From Branchiostoma belcheri (taxonomy: Eukaryota > Chordata > Leptocardii > Amphioxiformes > Branchiostomatidae), in the NCBI RefSeq assembly GCF_001625305.1, contig NW_017803713.1, positions 385,949-449,948 on the forward strand: a stretch of DNA of 64,000 nt. The letters run 5' to 3'. The notes under the pieces are model-generated. The model was not told the origin of the DNA. It saw only the letters and a list, made by a program, of their open reading frames with translations, and did not search any database. The translations under genes were made by a program, and so were the position numbers. This document shows, piece after piece, positions 31,369 through 42,965 of the stretch. Each line of letters opens with the position of its first letter. Position 1 is the first letter of the stretch.

Positions 31369-31780
31369 CACGAATGGTCATGAGACGGACACGTCATTGG
31401 AACCGTCCATTTCGTACCGGAGGGGTGGCAAAGCCGAAGTATCGATACGTCACTCAAAAGCCTGGTAATAATATGGCAAGACAGTATCAGAGATCGAGCT
31501 CGAACAGCTTTTCGACGATCAAAAGTTGATTAATCCATGGAGCGATCAACCATCGTAAAAATAAGAAAAATAAGGAAAGGTTACAATACGAGTATACCTC
31601 ACACCTATTCAGATGGATTAGTTAAATTTAATATGATGAAGAGCCGTTTGTCAAACTTTATTGATATTGGAGTTAATGAATGTTAGAACTACGAATGATC
31701 ACGGGACGGGACACGTCATGGGAATAGTCCATTTCGTACGGGAGGGGTGGCAAGTACCGATACGTCACTCAAGATGACGT
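31369..31780. repeat. Pair of ~90-bp direct repeats
   Basis: Copies at 31369-31457 and 31691-31780 share 'acacgtcat', 'gtccatttcgtac', 'ggaggggtggcaa' and 'cgatacgtcactcaa'. They lie upstream of YPP-2. They may be the ends of a small element. Confidence 0.6.
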
Positions 31781-32001
31781 CAGGGATAAAATAACTTTTA
31801 AGCGATCAAAAATTGTCAAACGATTGGGCGATCAATTAAGACATGTGCATTTTCCACGGTTTGGTAACATGGATACATTACCATATGAATGAAAACCAAG
31901 CAGATGTCAGGGTGGAAACTGAGCCTGGCCGAATGAAGCAAGAAGTGACGCACGTAACCGCTTATAAACTGTTACAAATGCTCCGTAAGAAAAAAAGCTT
32001 G

Positions 32002-32115
32002 TGATATAGTCGTGTGGAGTAACGGCAGAGCATTCGGCTAGGATCCAAGAGGTCCCGGGTTCGAATCCTGCCATGTCACCAACCTTGTGCCCTTTGACTG
32101 TCCTCACTTCGTGTT
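32002..32115 (+). mobile_element. tRNA-derived SINE, copy 2 (5' part)
   Basis: The head has 'ggagtaacggcagag' and the B-box-like GGGTTCGAATCCTG, then 'ccttgtgccctttgactgtc'. The 3' part is lost. Confidence 0.65.
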
Positions 32116-32550
32116 AATGAGTATACCAGAATCATCATTATCATGATCGTGGGCATTAAAAGAAAAACCAAAAACACGACAATTGTGTATCTAAGCCCAC
32201 TTTTATTAGCATTACTTAGTCCCGAGTTAGTCAAATTCAAGTCGCCAAGGTGACCAATTATTTCAGTCCCACATCGTCATCACACTTACGCCACTTAACC
32301 AGCTATTCCCATCTTGGTCCCCGGCCCGGTTTTCAAGTACATGTATTTCTTGCTTAAAGTAAGATCACTGTTTGAGTACGCGTGTTCAGGCAGAATAAAG
32401 ATGACCCGTTTATCACACATTGCTATTGATATTGAAATGAATAAACGAACAATACTTATTGACGTAGCCATGTCCACTTAAATAGTCAAACATTCAAAGT
32501 GAATCAAAACCGTCCAAAGTTAGCGATCCTAGTTTCAAGAAAATTATGAA

Positions 32551-33084
32551 CAGGAGTGCCAGAATGTACAGTGCAATTTTACGGTATACATTTTGTACAG
32601 TGCAATTTTACTAGTATACAGTGCAATTTTACGGAATACAGTGCAATCGTATTAGTATACAGTGCAATTTTAGGGAATACAGTGCAATTTTAGTAAATGA
32701 CGTAACCTGGGCCCGGCTTTCCAGGGACGCCGCTGACGGAGCGTACTCACATCTTTCTGTGTTTTTCGAGCGAATTTGGACCTTTCTCATAGATAGACTT
32801 TTAGTCAAATTACTACATACTACACACAGGGCATGTTACTACACAGGGATCATTTCGAATTCGCTCAAAAAAGACAGAAGTATGTGAGTTAGCGGCGTCC
32901 GCCATCTTGAAACCGAGAAAGTAGGGAAAGCAGGGAACGCCGGGTCCAAGTCACGTGATTCAACGTCACTAGTAAAATTGCACTGTATTCTAATACGATT
33001 GCACTGTATTCCGTAAAATTGCACTGTATACTAGTAAATTGCACTGTATACCGTAAAATTGCAATGTATACTTTGGCACCCCTG
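32551..33084. mobile_element. Foldback element with subterminal tandem repeats and 5-bp TSD
   Basis: The ends are CAGGAGTGCCA and TGGCACCCCTG, bounded by ATGAA on both sides (32546-32550 and 33085-33089). Inside each end is an array of units around 'tacagtgcaattttacgg', about six on the left and five in inverse on the right. Further inward, 'gtgtttttcgagcgaattt' is also inverted. CAGGG-type ends suggest a hAT-like system. The element lies 11 bp from the ankyrin gene stop codon. Confidence 0.85.
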
Positions 33085-33099
33085 ATGAAGGCATGGCTA

Positions 33100-33938
33100 T
33101 CAAAACATGAGGGTCCTGTCAAATACAGAAGGGCTGGTACCCTCTCGGCTCTTCTCTCGTCCTGTCTTAAATAAAGTTGGTGTTTTATATCTGTGCTGGC
33201 TCGTCGGGGGAACCCAAAAATTCTTGCTATTAAAACTTGTATTGAGCCTCGGGAGCCGTAACTTCGGTAACCTGGCAACCGTATCCAGGCAACGCGGGGA
33301 TCCCCCTATCTGACCTCGCGCCATTTTCACCATCAGTACTTTGATCAGTTCCATATTGCCTGGCAACGCCACGTTGTACGGCCGCTCTTCAAACTTGTTC
33401 CTTATTTGCATATTTGCCCCACTTTCGACCAATAGGAGCAGGATGTCCGTTTTGTTCTGTCTCGCTGACCAATGGAGTGGCGTTTCTCCGAACATGTCTT
33501 GACAGTTAGGCGACGCTCCGGCTTCCAAGAGCATGACCACTGCGGCTGTGTTTCTCGCTCTAACCGCCCAGTGCAGCACGCTAAACCCGCTGTATCCAAC
33601 ACTTTCCACATCCGCGCCGTGCTTGATCAGTATCTCCACCGTGTCTCGGTCTTTCCCCACGATAGCCCAGTGGAGAGGCGACGACCCCGACGGGCATCTA
33701 CCGTTCACGTCGGCCCCGTGGTCCACCAGCAGGCGGACGTACGGAGCCGACCACCGCAGGGCAACGGCGCTGTAGAGCGGGGAGTGTCCACACCTGTCCC
33801 GGGCGTTTGGATCGGCTCGCAGGCCCTGTAAGAGAAACTTGGCCGTCGCGAGTTGTCCTCTAGAGATGGCCCTGGATAGCGGGGTGCCCACCACACTTGG
33901 TTGATCTACCTTCGCACCGGCTGAAACCAACGTTTTCA
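33100..33938 (-). CDS. Ankyrin gene exon 2
   Basis: The acceptor is CTATCTGCAG, entering in phase 1. The 278-residue open end carries most of the repeats and the basic tail ending VFDRTLMF. Confidence 0.87.
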
Positions 33939-35437
33939 CTGCAGATAGAAAAGAAAACAAGAAAACGCGAAGATTTCAGACAATATTTCAGTCAAGTACA
34001 TGGATTTGGGGTTTTCGTAACCTTGACGTTCCCAGACCACCTGGAAGTGTTTTGTGTTTTCGTGAGCGTATAGTATGATGTAATTAAATCGGGTATCACA
34101 CCACATCCTGAATTCCTCCATACACCGCGCACTTACCAGCCCTGTGTGTGCTGGGCCACCTTAACACTTAACCTCCCTGTACATCAACTGCCCAAATCAC
34201 CTACCACCCTCCACAAAACCGTACGTTGCCACTTGGACAGATACACAAAAACCTGCACTGGGGCACCCATAACAAGACTTCCGTCCCGGAAGTAAAAATC
34301 AAACGAAACCACAATGAAAATTCATGACCAGGGCTGGAAATTCATTTTTGGGAATGGGTGCACTGGTGCGTCCAAGCAAAAAAATTGGGTGCACAGAATT
34401 TTTTTGAGGGGTGCATCATATAAGATAAGATGTTAAATAAGTAGAATGTCTGCAAAAACTAACTACGTTTCGTTTCTAAACTATTTTTCTGACAATTTGT
34501 TGGTCATTATTAACTTAAGAATTTGCTTTATATACATTGAACATCTCTACATACGTAAACCTACGAAAATATTTGGATGCACAGAAAAAATTGGGTGCAC
34601 AGCTCCAAATTTTGGTGAACTATTAAAGGTGCACATGCACCCAGTATTTCCAGCCCTGATGACTGACGGCTAAATGCAGATAACGGAACAAACGCACCAA
34701 TCCTTGTAATTGTGTGATTGAAATCAGTGTTTGCACGATTGGAATCGGCGAAAGTTCGACGTCCTCAAATTTCTATTTACCGCATATGTATGTACCCCCC
34801 CCCCCAAGTACTAGCCCATGCTACGTCGTTGTAGCAGTATGATTTATACTAGAAATGAAATCATTCCTTACGCTAGAGGAGAAATTTCACCATCATAAAT
34901 GGTTGGATCTAGAAAGTGTAACTAGTATGTACATGTATGTCTTTCTATATATCTTCGCCTGGTAGGCTAAAGGCATGTCAACTGTTAAGAACATATCGCC
35001 TTTTCGTTCCTCTTAAATAAAATCTAGACACTAAGGTCACAGTTCCAAAGCGGAGCCTGGTCTGGCTGGCTTGTGGAACGAAAAGTATGAGGTAGCAAAG
35101 CACAAAACATTGACTAAATCTTAATGAACATATTTGCGTAATATATAACTGGTAAACATTATTGATTTTTCGTTAATCGAAACAGCCCGGTAGGGCCCCA
35201 GTTTGGAAATGTGACTTCAGCATTAGGGGTTGAAGAAAACAACAAACCTATGTTGATATGCCCGAGTTCGGCGGCCCTGCACAGTAGCGTGTCCTCACAC
35301 CCCAGTCCGTCCCGGTCGCCGGGAGAATGGACCCCGTTCACGTCCAGCCGTCCCCTGGCGCACAGGTCCCGTACCCGCTCACCGTCACCCCGCTCCACGG
35401 CCTGCCAAAGTCTGTCCAACATAGCAGCAGACGCCAT
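33100..35437 (-). CDS. Ankyrin-repeat protein (2 exons, 342 aa)
   Basis: Minus-strand exon 1 is 35248-35437 (ATG GCG TCT) and exon 2 is 33100-33938. The phase-1 junction joins AELGHINI to VKTLVSAGAKVD in the middle of an ankyrin repeat, which confirms the splice. Residues about 8-275 hold roughly eight ankyrin repeats; the best include GSSPLHWAIVGKDRDTVEIL and GETPLHWSARQNKTDILLLL. Ankyrin repeats are protein-binding scaffolds. No SOCS box, kinase or membrane segment is visible, so the partner and pathway are unknown. The last ~70 residues are basic and non-ankyrin and overlap repeat-like sequence. An upstream in-frame ATG at 35464 would add nine residues from the tandem array. Confidence 0.87.
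34329..34658. mobile_element. hAT-like MITE with CAGGGCTGGAAAT ends
   Basis: The ends are CAGGGCTGGAAAT and ATTTCCAGCCCTG, with inner 'gggtgca' motifs in both orientations. Flanking ATGAC is duplicated (34324-34328 and 34659-34663). It lies in the ankyrin gene intron. Confidence 0.85.
35036..35215. mobile_element. GTCACA...TGTGAC short inverted-repeat element, copy 1
   Basis: The ends are GTCACAGTTCCAAAGCGG and TTTGGAAATGTGAC, with inner 'cggagcctggtc' and 'cccggtagggcccc' inverted. Copies of similar size lie at about 47479-47697 and 58957-59147. It is in the ankyrin gene intron. Confidence 0.75.
35248..35437 (-). CDS. Ankyrin gene exon 1
   Basis: The 63-codon exon reads MASAAMLDRLWQAVERGDGE at the start and ends AELGHINI. 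The donor is ATAG|GTTTGT, a weak but GT-type site. Confidence 0.82.
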
Positions 35438-35450
35438 AATACTGAAGACT

Positions 35451-36215
35451 GGTACATGTACCACCGATCTCTATACGTTGTCTCCAATCTAAACACTGCT
35501 TCAAGTACCACCGATTTTTGGCTGTTTCCTCCTATCTGAAGACTAGTACATGTACCACCGATTTCTGAATAATCCAAGTACACGTTGTCCCCAATCTGAA
35601 CACTGATACATGTACCACCGATCTCTACACGTTGTCTCCAATCTAAACACTGCGTCAAGTACCACCAATTTTTGGCTGTTTCCTCCTATCTGAAGACTAG
35701 TACATGTACCACCGATCTCTGAATCAAGCACACGTTGTCTCCAATCTGAACACTGCTACATGTACGTATACCACCGATCTCTGATTTATCCAAGTACACG
35801 GTCTCCAATCGGAAAACTGCTTCAAGTACCACCGGTACCGATCTCTGAATTATCCATGTACTTGCTGTCTCCAAACTGAACACTGCTAAATGTACCGCCG
35901 ATCTCTCAATTATCTAAGCACACGTTGACTCCAATCTAAACACTGCTACGAGTATGTACCACCGATCTGTGAGCTATCCAAGTACACGTCGTCTCCAATC
36001 TGAACACTGCGTCAAGTACCACCCGATCTTTGAATTGCTATTTCCTCCAATCTGAACACTGCTACATGTACCACCGATCTTTGGCTGTTTCCTGCAATCT
36101 GAACACTGCTTCAAGTACCACCGATCTCTGAATTATCCAAGTACACACTGTCCCAAATCAGAACACTGCTACATGTACCACCGATCTCAGCTCAACCATC
36201 CAAGCACACGTCGCC
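35451..36215. repeat. ~55-bp tandem array, about 14 units
   Basis: The units centre on TACCACCGATCTCTGAA, with 'aagtacacgttgtctccaat' and 'ctgaacactgctacatg' between. A higher-order pattern of about 155 bp (with 'ttggctgtttcctcc') is visible at the left end. The array begins at the ankyrin gene start, so it forms the 5' UTR or promoter side of that gene. Confidence 0.85.
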
Positions 36216-36870
36216 TCCAATCTCTGATAAGCGGCGACCCCATGGCCAAGCGTACGCGTCAGTAACAAAGTAAGACCAAGGTCCGGAACGATATTTACTT
36301 TCAGACTAGCATCTCAGTCTGTTGTTTGCGCCGTAGATTTATCAAGTTTCGATAGAAACAGCTCCTTTTTCTAAAAAGAAATGTCGAACAAAACTGCCTC
36401 AAAAATCGAGCACAATTACAGAAGACCAAATATAACACAGTGACGACATCATTGGCGTATACTGTACTAAGCTAGCAGAGCATATTGTCAAACAGCCGAT
36501 TGACTAAGAGACGGCCGTTCCACCATCTAAACTTTTACAGTGTAGCAACTAATTAAGGAAGTGGCCTGCAAAGAGCTCTGTTCTGTTATTTTTTTCTGGC
36601 CGCGTAATGTGGTCAGGTCACACATACCACAACAGTTCATAGTCTATATATAACTCCACTCATACGTCCGTTACCATGGCAACAGATCGCACGTGTCAGT
36701 CAAATACTGATAAAGTCGAATTTGATTAACCTCAGGGGTAAACAACATTATTAAGTCCACTTTGGGGTCAAAAAGCCCCTCTTTTATGTACTACCGTGTG
36801 ATATTGTTGTTGGCATACCCTTTGGTCCTAGATAGTTCGGTATGCCTTTGTACAAATGTACTGTGTTATT
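36216..36870. other. Intergenic, nothing recognised
   Basis: No exon, RNA gene or clear repeat was found between the tandem array and the next inverted-repeat element. Confidence 0.4.
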
Positions 36871-36878
36871 AGCTGTTA

Positions 36879-37415
36879 GGCTACAACAAGTAATTTTTAT
36901 GGATGACATCAGCGCACGCATTAATTTTCGCCTGATTTTGGAAAAAAAAAAGAAATTTTGTTGCCTTCTGAAAATGGTCAACATGCCGAAAATGTGCACT
37001 GATGTCTGTTGTCATGCCGGAACGTGGGTGGCAGATAACTATGAAGAGAGGAGACAAGACAAAGCTCTGACTTATTGTTTTGTCTGTTACTTTGATGCAG
37101 TGATGTATTTCAATCCTTATATATGTGATGGTGGCTGTGTATATGTGATGTTCCCATTGAATCAAAACCATTTATGCAATGATTAAAAACTTTTATTTTT
37201 AAAAGTTGTTTATTATAAAGAAATGAATGTTGTAATAGTTGGCAATAAGCTTAACACAAAATAGGACTGGTATCATTTCTTGTTTAATAAGGTTCATGAT
37301 GTCAAAATTTGAAATTGTAGGAATCTTTTTTTGGCCCGCCTTGTTTTTTTTGCCCTATCGCATTAGATTTGGAGTCTGCGAACGATGTCATCCATGAAAT
37401 TTACTTACTGTGGCC
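36879..37415. mobile_element. ATGGATGAC-core inverted-repeat element
   Basis: The left end is GGCTACAACAAGTAATTTTT then ATGGATGACATC; the right end is GATGTCATCCATGAAATTTA then CTGTGGCC. It belongs with the GGCCACAC-type elements but has a different interior. A Cys-rich open frame inside (36842-37186) has no recognisable domain. Confidence 0.65.
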
Positions 37416-37535
37416 TTACGGGTGGCAAGGGAGTGCACTGACCTCCACTGACGTCATCTCCAAGTAGATGTGAGGCTTTGAACGCCTGTTTGCATCGCTT
37501 TGTACGACTTTCAAGTTAACTACATGTAGACATAT

Positions 37536-37767
37536 AGACAGATACGTGGGTACAACAAAATTAATAGATGAATCAACTTATACTACTTGCTCTTAGATCT
37601 TAGCATGCTTTCATACATTTACCTATTTGTACACCGTAAGGGTTCTAGAATGAAATAGAATTTATCTATGGCATGGAATGTAACAAATTCCGTTAAGCAA
37701 GCAGAAAGAATGTTGAACAGCTTTGTACATTTATCATCATATAGTGGACAATCCATAATAGAATGTT
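37536..37767. repeat. Dispersed repeat copy related to 27.64 kb
   Basis: It shares 'gatgaatcaacttatactac', 'tgtaacaaattccgtt' and 'gttgaacagctttgt' with 27640-27895. Confidence 0.6.
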
Positions 37768-37784
37768 CGTCTTCAATATCATTT

Positions 37785-38041
37785 GGCCATATTGATTTGA
37801 TTATAAGGAGGAATGCCAGAATGCCAAAATCAATCGAAAAAGACGAAAATGTAAAGAAATAAATTTGAAGCGTAGACTATTGCCATATCATATTCTGTGT
37901 CATTTGTTCAACCTTCGTAACCACGTAGATTTCATAATGAAAACAACTTTTTCTTTTTGGCCAAACTTTTTTTATTCGCACGCTCGCATCAGTTTTGGGG
38001 TTCCCAGAGGATGTCATCCACATAATCAAATCACCATGGCC
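37785..38041. mobile_element. GGCCATGTTGATTTG-family element, copy 2
   Basis: It begins GGCCATATTGATTTGATTAT and ends AATCACCATGGCC after GATGTCATCC. The interior is inverted relative to copy 1. Non-coding. Confidence 0.75.
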
Positions 38042-38372
38042 TTAGGACGGAATGGAAAAAACCTTTGGTTGTAGGGGATTTTTTTATATATGTGTGACAG
38101 GGACTTGAGCCAAACTGCGGACTGTGCGTATATAAAAGAACTAGAGCGTGCTGATCAGCTCCCATTTAATTAACTAGACTCACAAGATAGAATGATGACA
38201 CACTTTGTGACGTTATCTTGTGATTATCTTTCTCACCGAGCCATTCTTTGTTTACAGAGGAGAAAGCGCGATTATTTTCAGGTAATTAGCCAGGAAAATG
38301 AAAGAGTAGCGAAGCGACAGGTTGAAAAGATTCCACCTGCTGTATGTGCTTAGATATCACCTGGATTTGTTA

Positions 38373-38788
38373 GGCCACACCGAATTAATTTATGGATGAC
38401 ATCCGCGCGCGCTTTGATTTTTGCCTGTTCTAAAAAAAAAAAAAAAAAAAAAAATCACGTCCACCGAGGCTCTGGCCTGGCTCTAGGCCTGGCTCTAGAC
38501 CTGGGTAGTTAGCGACAATACGGAGCCGGGCACCCAGGCTCCACGACTCAAGAACTCAGTACATACGTACAGTGCCGATTCATAAATTCCGCAAAAACCA
38601 GCATGTGCCGGCTTGTCGTGTACGTGGCAAATTCACAATACCAGCTTTGTTTTCCCAAGGAGTGATAAAAGCTCCGTGGTGTAAAAGTAGCATTTTCATC
38701 TTTGGCTGGAATTTTTTTTCATCCGCCCGCGTGCACTAGTTTGAGGGTCTTCAGAGGATGTCATCCATAAAATTAAGACGGTGTGGCC
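38373..38788. mobile_element. GGCCACAC-family inverted-repeat element, copy 2
   Basis: The ends are GGCCACACCGAATTAATTTA and AATTAAGACGGTGTGGCC. The interior matches 22579-22985 in reverse orientation, and a poly-A run lies at 38433-38454. Confidence 0.78.
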
Positions 38789-40279
38789 TTAGCTGTTTAC
38801 AGGCTTGGATACGATGATCATATGTGTTATGATCATATATCATATATCATCATACCAATCAGGCCAATTTGTATATAGTTCTCTGCTAGCGAGACGATGT
38901 TATGTATTTTTAATACAGCACACAGAAAAAAATCGAACATATTATTTACGAGCTATTAGAGCATTAGTATAATTTGAGTGTCATCCTTGTTATTGTAGAT
39001 TTGTCTGTTAGACATGTAAGATGATAACAATTGTTCACTTACCATACACTGTACCCGGTAAAGTTGTCGAGCAATAAAATTTTCTATTGCCAGGAGGAAC
39101 GTTCGCAAGAAAGCATGACTTACACGTTTGTTTTCGGCTCGGTACACACAGTCTAAACCAAAGCCTATTCTCTCGTAATTTAGTTTCAAGTCCAGCCTGT
39201 TCCTGTGGTCACCCATGTGAAGACATTAGTCACTTTTTGTTACATTTACAGTGTAATTCTAACGTTTCTTGTTTGTTTTAATTAATTGCAATTTTAAAAC
39301 TGTATTGCTGTGATCCAAGATGGCCAAAAAGCAACGAAATATAGTTCAAGTATAAGCCATTGTTGAGCGTCTAGATCTTTTAGCATTGAACTATATAGAC
39401 GTTAATTCGGCAGGTTGTTGGTTGATTGGTCCGATTGATCTATGAACTATTTCAAAAAGTGAAAAGAATAATTATAAAGCAGAAATAGGTGTATTGGAGC
39501 TAGGTTTAGATATAGAATTGTACTTACTTTGAGATTAGACAATCATTTTGAATGTTCTCTTTTTAAAGAGGACTTTCAAAATTGAATTTGAAACGTAAAA
39601 GTTTCAAATTCATGGCTAGAAATCCCTTTTCAGCATACCTACAAGGTAACATGAAAAATGACCTAAGACATAAGAGTTACTTGCACAGCTCCAGTGTTAC
39701 GAGTACATGCACTAACCTGCATATATATGCAGGTGGAATTTTGAGCCCTAATACTTCTTGGAAATATATATGGAAGACAAAATATCCAGCCTTTGCAAAA
39801 TTTTGTAGTAGTCTCTGAGCTCTTTTGTCCTAAGAACCTTGTTTATCACATTTACCAACTTACGGAAATGACGAAAACAATGCCAGACAACTATCAGTTA
39901 CTAGAAAACCGGTCCGAGCTCTTCCAACTCGGTAATTACTACTCCGGTAGTCGTCAGGACCCCCTGGGCAGAACGGGGCTGGTTTGTTTTCTTCACCGCC
40001 ACTGGATGGTGGCTTTTTTATATGATTCCGTCCAACTCTTGACTGTGTTGATTCGTTTGTACGCGAAGTTGTTTTGAAGGAGCCAACGGATATGTTTCAA
40101 CACTGGATGTGATCACTGGTCGATGTTGGAACGTCTGTGGACACATGGGAATCACTCGGAACGTGGATCAGAGAGACAGGTAGGATTTTGTCATGTTGTT
40201 TGTATCAAGTGACGTTCAAAACATTCTGCATTGCAGCGATATGGCTTCTCTGGAACATGTATCGTACGTCCTTTTGTTA
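38789..40279. other. Gene-poor repeat region
   Basis: Apart from the retrotransposon remnant at 39.09-39.28 kb I see no gene. A loose frame at 39582-39818 is AT-rich with no domain. Confidence 0.4.
39087..39281 (+). pseudogene. Non-LTR retrotransposon C-terminal fragment
   Basis: The frame reads FRLGTHSLNQSLFSRNLVSS, then PACSCGHPCEDISHFLLHLQC. This LRLG...N..L...L..SP.C.CG..E...HFLLHC pattern is the Cys/His finger at the end of many non-LTR ORF2 proteins. The rest of the element is not seen nearby. Confidence 0.7.
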
Positions 40280-40465
40280 TAGCCTGCTTCGCAGACTTCT
40301 GAGGCGGCGGCGTTATTTTTTTCGGGGAGCGACGCGAGTTATGCCGCCGAGGGACTTAGCCGGGGAGAGAGGCGAACTGAGGAAACCGTCTCTCCGCGGC
40401 ATAACTTGCGTCGTTCACCGAAAAAAAAATAACGCCGCCACCTCAGAAGTCTGCGAAGGAGACTA
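40280..40465. mobile_element. TAGCC-family MITE, copy 3
   Basis: The ends are TAGCCTGCTTCGCAGACTTC and GAAGTCTGCGAAGGAGACTA, with GC-rich inverted inner arms around 'cgacgcgagttatgccgc'. TTTTGTTA is present on both sides as a likely 8-bp TSD. Confidence 0.85.
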
Positions 40466-40540
40466 ATTTTGTTACGGTAGTACATAGCATGTGTTCTGGC
40501 CATTATCGTGACTGTGACGAAGGATCTAGGCCCGTTCAGG

Positions 40541-40744
40541 TAGCCTCCTTCGCAGACTTGTGAGGTGGCGTAATTTTATTCGGGGAGCGACGCGACCACA
40601 GAGGGACTTTTTTTTTTCCGAAACCGTCTCTCCCCAGCAAAACTCCATCGGCAGCAAAACCGTCCCTCCGCGGCATACTAGTAACTCGCATCGCTCCCCG
40701 AAAAAAATCAACGCCGCCGCCTGACAAGTCTTCGAAGGAGGCTA
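40541..40744. mobile_element. TAGCC-family MITE, copy 4
   Basis: The ends are TAGCCTCCTTCGCAGACTTG and AAGTCTTCGAAGGAGGCTA. The inner arms are related to copy 3, only 76 bp away. The flanks CGTTCAGG and TGTTCACG look like a decayed 8-bp TSD. Confidence 0.82.
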
Positions 40745-41500
40745 TGTTCACGTACGTTGTGTGATGGTCGTACGGTCGTCGTGCGATCGCAAAACGGATC
40801 GAGGGCACGAGTCCAACAAAATTCAGCTATCCTGCTACAGAAACGACTGTGCGGGAGGTTGGTTCTGTCACAGCATGCTTGATCATTCTTCGGCTGGCTT
40901 CAAAAAACGTACGACGACGAATGTAGCCACTTTTTTTCTATGTTGAATTCTGTTCGTACTACGTGCATATAGATAAAAACTGTTTGTAGCACGTGAATCG
41001 GGGCGTGATCGCAATCTTGTCGGCATGGTCTGTCTGTTCTCGGTTGTGTAAGGAGATTCAACCTTCTTGGTTTTGTGTCTGCATTTATTGTAGAATTGCT
41101 ATTGTAGAATTGTTGTTGTTGCCAATATCACAGTATTGACTCGATCATTCGTCGTCATGTTAAAGTAACCGTTACGTCTCAAATTGGGGAGATTCTTGAA
41201 ATAGATCCATGGATGTGTCTTACAAAATTCAGTCTCGTTTCGGAAAAGGCTGTCTTGGAACTAGTAATCTCCAAGCAGATGTTTTGGTGGCTGCAAGAGC
41301 AGTATCAAATTGGCCAGGCAGTTTCCATTGCCAGGCAGTTACCAATTGACCGCTACCCGTAAAAAGAGACAAATATAAAAAAGAAAACCTGTTAAAATGC
41401 TCTAAAAAGTAAAAATAAGCCGAGGCCTCAAACTGATTAGAGAGGGCTGTCCAAAATCATTGTCTGCAGTGGTAGAAAATCATCTACTGAATCAAAATCG
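40745..41500. other. Intergenic, nothing recognised
   Basis: No supported exon or RNA gene. A fragment at about 41265-41340 (CTCCAAGCAGATG, 'caaattggccaggcag') resembles text at 25.43 kb and 53.43 kb. Confidence 0.4.
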
Positions 41501-41670
41501 TGCGGGGTCGCGTGGGGTAACGGCAGAGTGCTCGACTCGGAACCAAGAGGTCCCAGGTTCGAGTACTGACATGCCACCGATCTTGTGCCCTTGGGAAACG
41601 TACTTTTACACGACTTTCTTCACTTCGCTCAGGTGAAAATAAGTATTGTATTGTCCCCTGTGTTGGTGGC
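41501..41670 (+). mobile_element. tRNA-derived SINE, copy 3
   Basis: The head has 'ggggtaacggcagag' and a decayed B-box, GGTTCGAGTACTG. It is followed by 'gatcttgtgcccttgggaaa' and 'cttcacttcgctcaggtg'. Confidence 0.7.
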
Positions 41671-42960
41671 GGTATTAATATAAGTTGGACAAACTTGAGT
41701 GTGCCGTCACCACGCCTGGTGATTACATGTTGGAATATAAAAAAATCTTGCGACAACCCGTGTTTATGACACAAAGGTATAAATGTATGTCTACACAGAA
41801 TGTTTATGGTATGGTATGCAGGTGTATAAGACTGTGTATTGTTTATTTCGACTCCTCGTCAGTAAAATTGATACAAATACAACAGACCAGATTCATTCTA
41901 TCCCCCCAAAAAATAAACAAAAGCTTAAAGTCTACAGAAGTGAAAAGTAATCGGCAAATATTTTGTAAAATGCATACCAATCATGTTGTCGTGCACTAAA
42001 AGACGGGACTTCTTAGTACAGCTTTTGACATGGGTGCTGATTGATGTATTATTGAAAGGTCACCAGTGTTAATTGACTCCCGTCGTGTTATTTGGCATCA
42101 AGAATCTGCCAATTTTGTAGTTAAGGGTAAAGTAGAAGACGGAGTTCATTTTAGTCATTTTACCATTGATTGCCCTTAGTATGAGTCTTTTCAGTTATTT
42201 GTCAAGTAAATTCCCCCACTTCAAATATTTGAATAGTACAGACAAATTTATATTCCTTATAGCTTTCGACAAACCAACTAATCATACAGACTCCTACGTA
42301 TATGTAGACTATCACTAGGATATGAGAGGAAGTGGAATGTACTAGAGTATACTAGAAATTTGTATATACACGTTTGTCAACATGTGACATGTATTTAGCC
42401 CAGAGGGTAAAAAATGTACAATGATTCATTAAAAGACGACATAATGGTCCTCAGAAAATGTGTCGTTCTAACTGGAGTCCTGGACCCACTATCACCAGAT
42501 AGAAACACCTAATGTTAAAGGTACACATTAACTTAGGTCAGTAGAAATGGATTTTTTTCTGGTTATCTATTTTAATGTAGTAAGTTAAATCAACCTTATC
42601 CCATAGCATACTGATATCTGTGTGGCAAAAATGCAAAGTCGCTGACGGAAAACACTGGCTGGTTCTAGCTATTTATTGGTGGTACCAAAAATAAAGGGAC
42701 TCATCGCGAAGCCTGGTTTGGGGCTAAAAGAATTGGCAGTAAATGTCGAGACAGAGAGATTTTCTGTTTTTTGTTTTGCTGTAGAGAAATTGCATTGGAT
42801 ATCGATGCCTTTAACCTTGCCGTAAGACACACCATGGCCATTTCGATTGTAACAAAATGTACCGGAAAGGTGTTTTGAAGCCAGTGTCCATGAATTCGTT
42901 TGTGCCATATTTCATGATAAGTATTTGTTACGTTCATTACTCATATTAATGATCATATAT
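41671..42960. other. Intergenic, nothing recognised
   Basis: AT-rich sequence with short open frames only. No domain, splice-supported exon or structured repeat was recognised. Confidence 0.4.
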
Positions 42961-42965
42961 AGTAA

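Noticed and set aside
33082-33110. Hammerhead-like CTGATGAAGGC
   Set aside because: The motif arises from the end of a transposon (CCCCTG) joined to its ATGAA target duplication, so it is a coincidence of the insertion.
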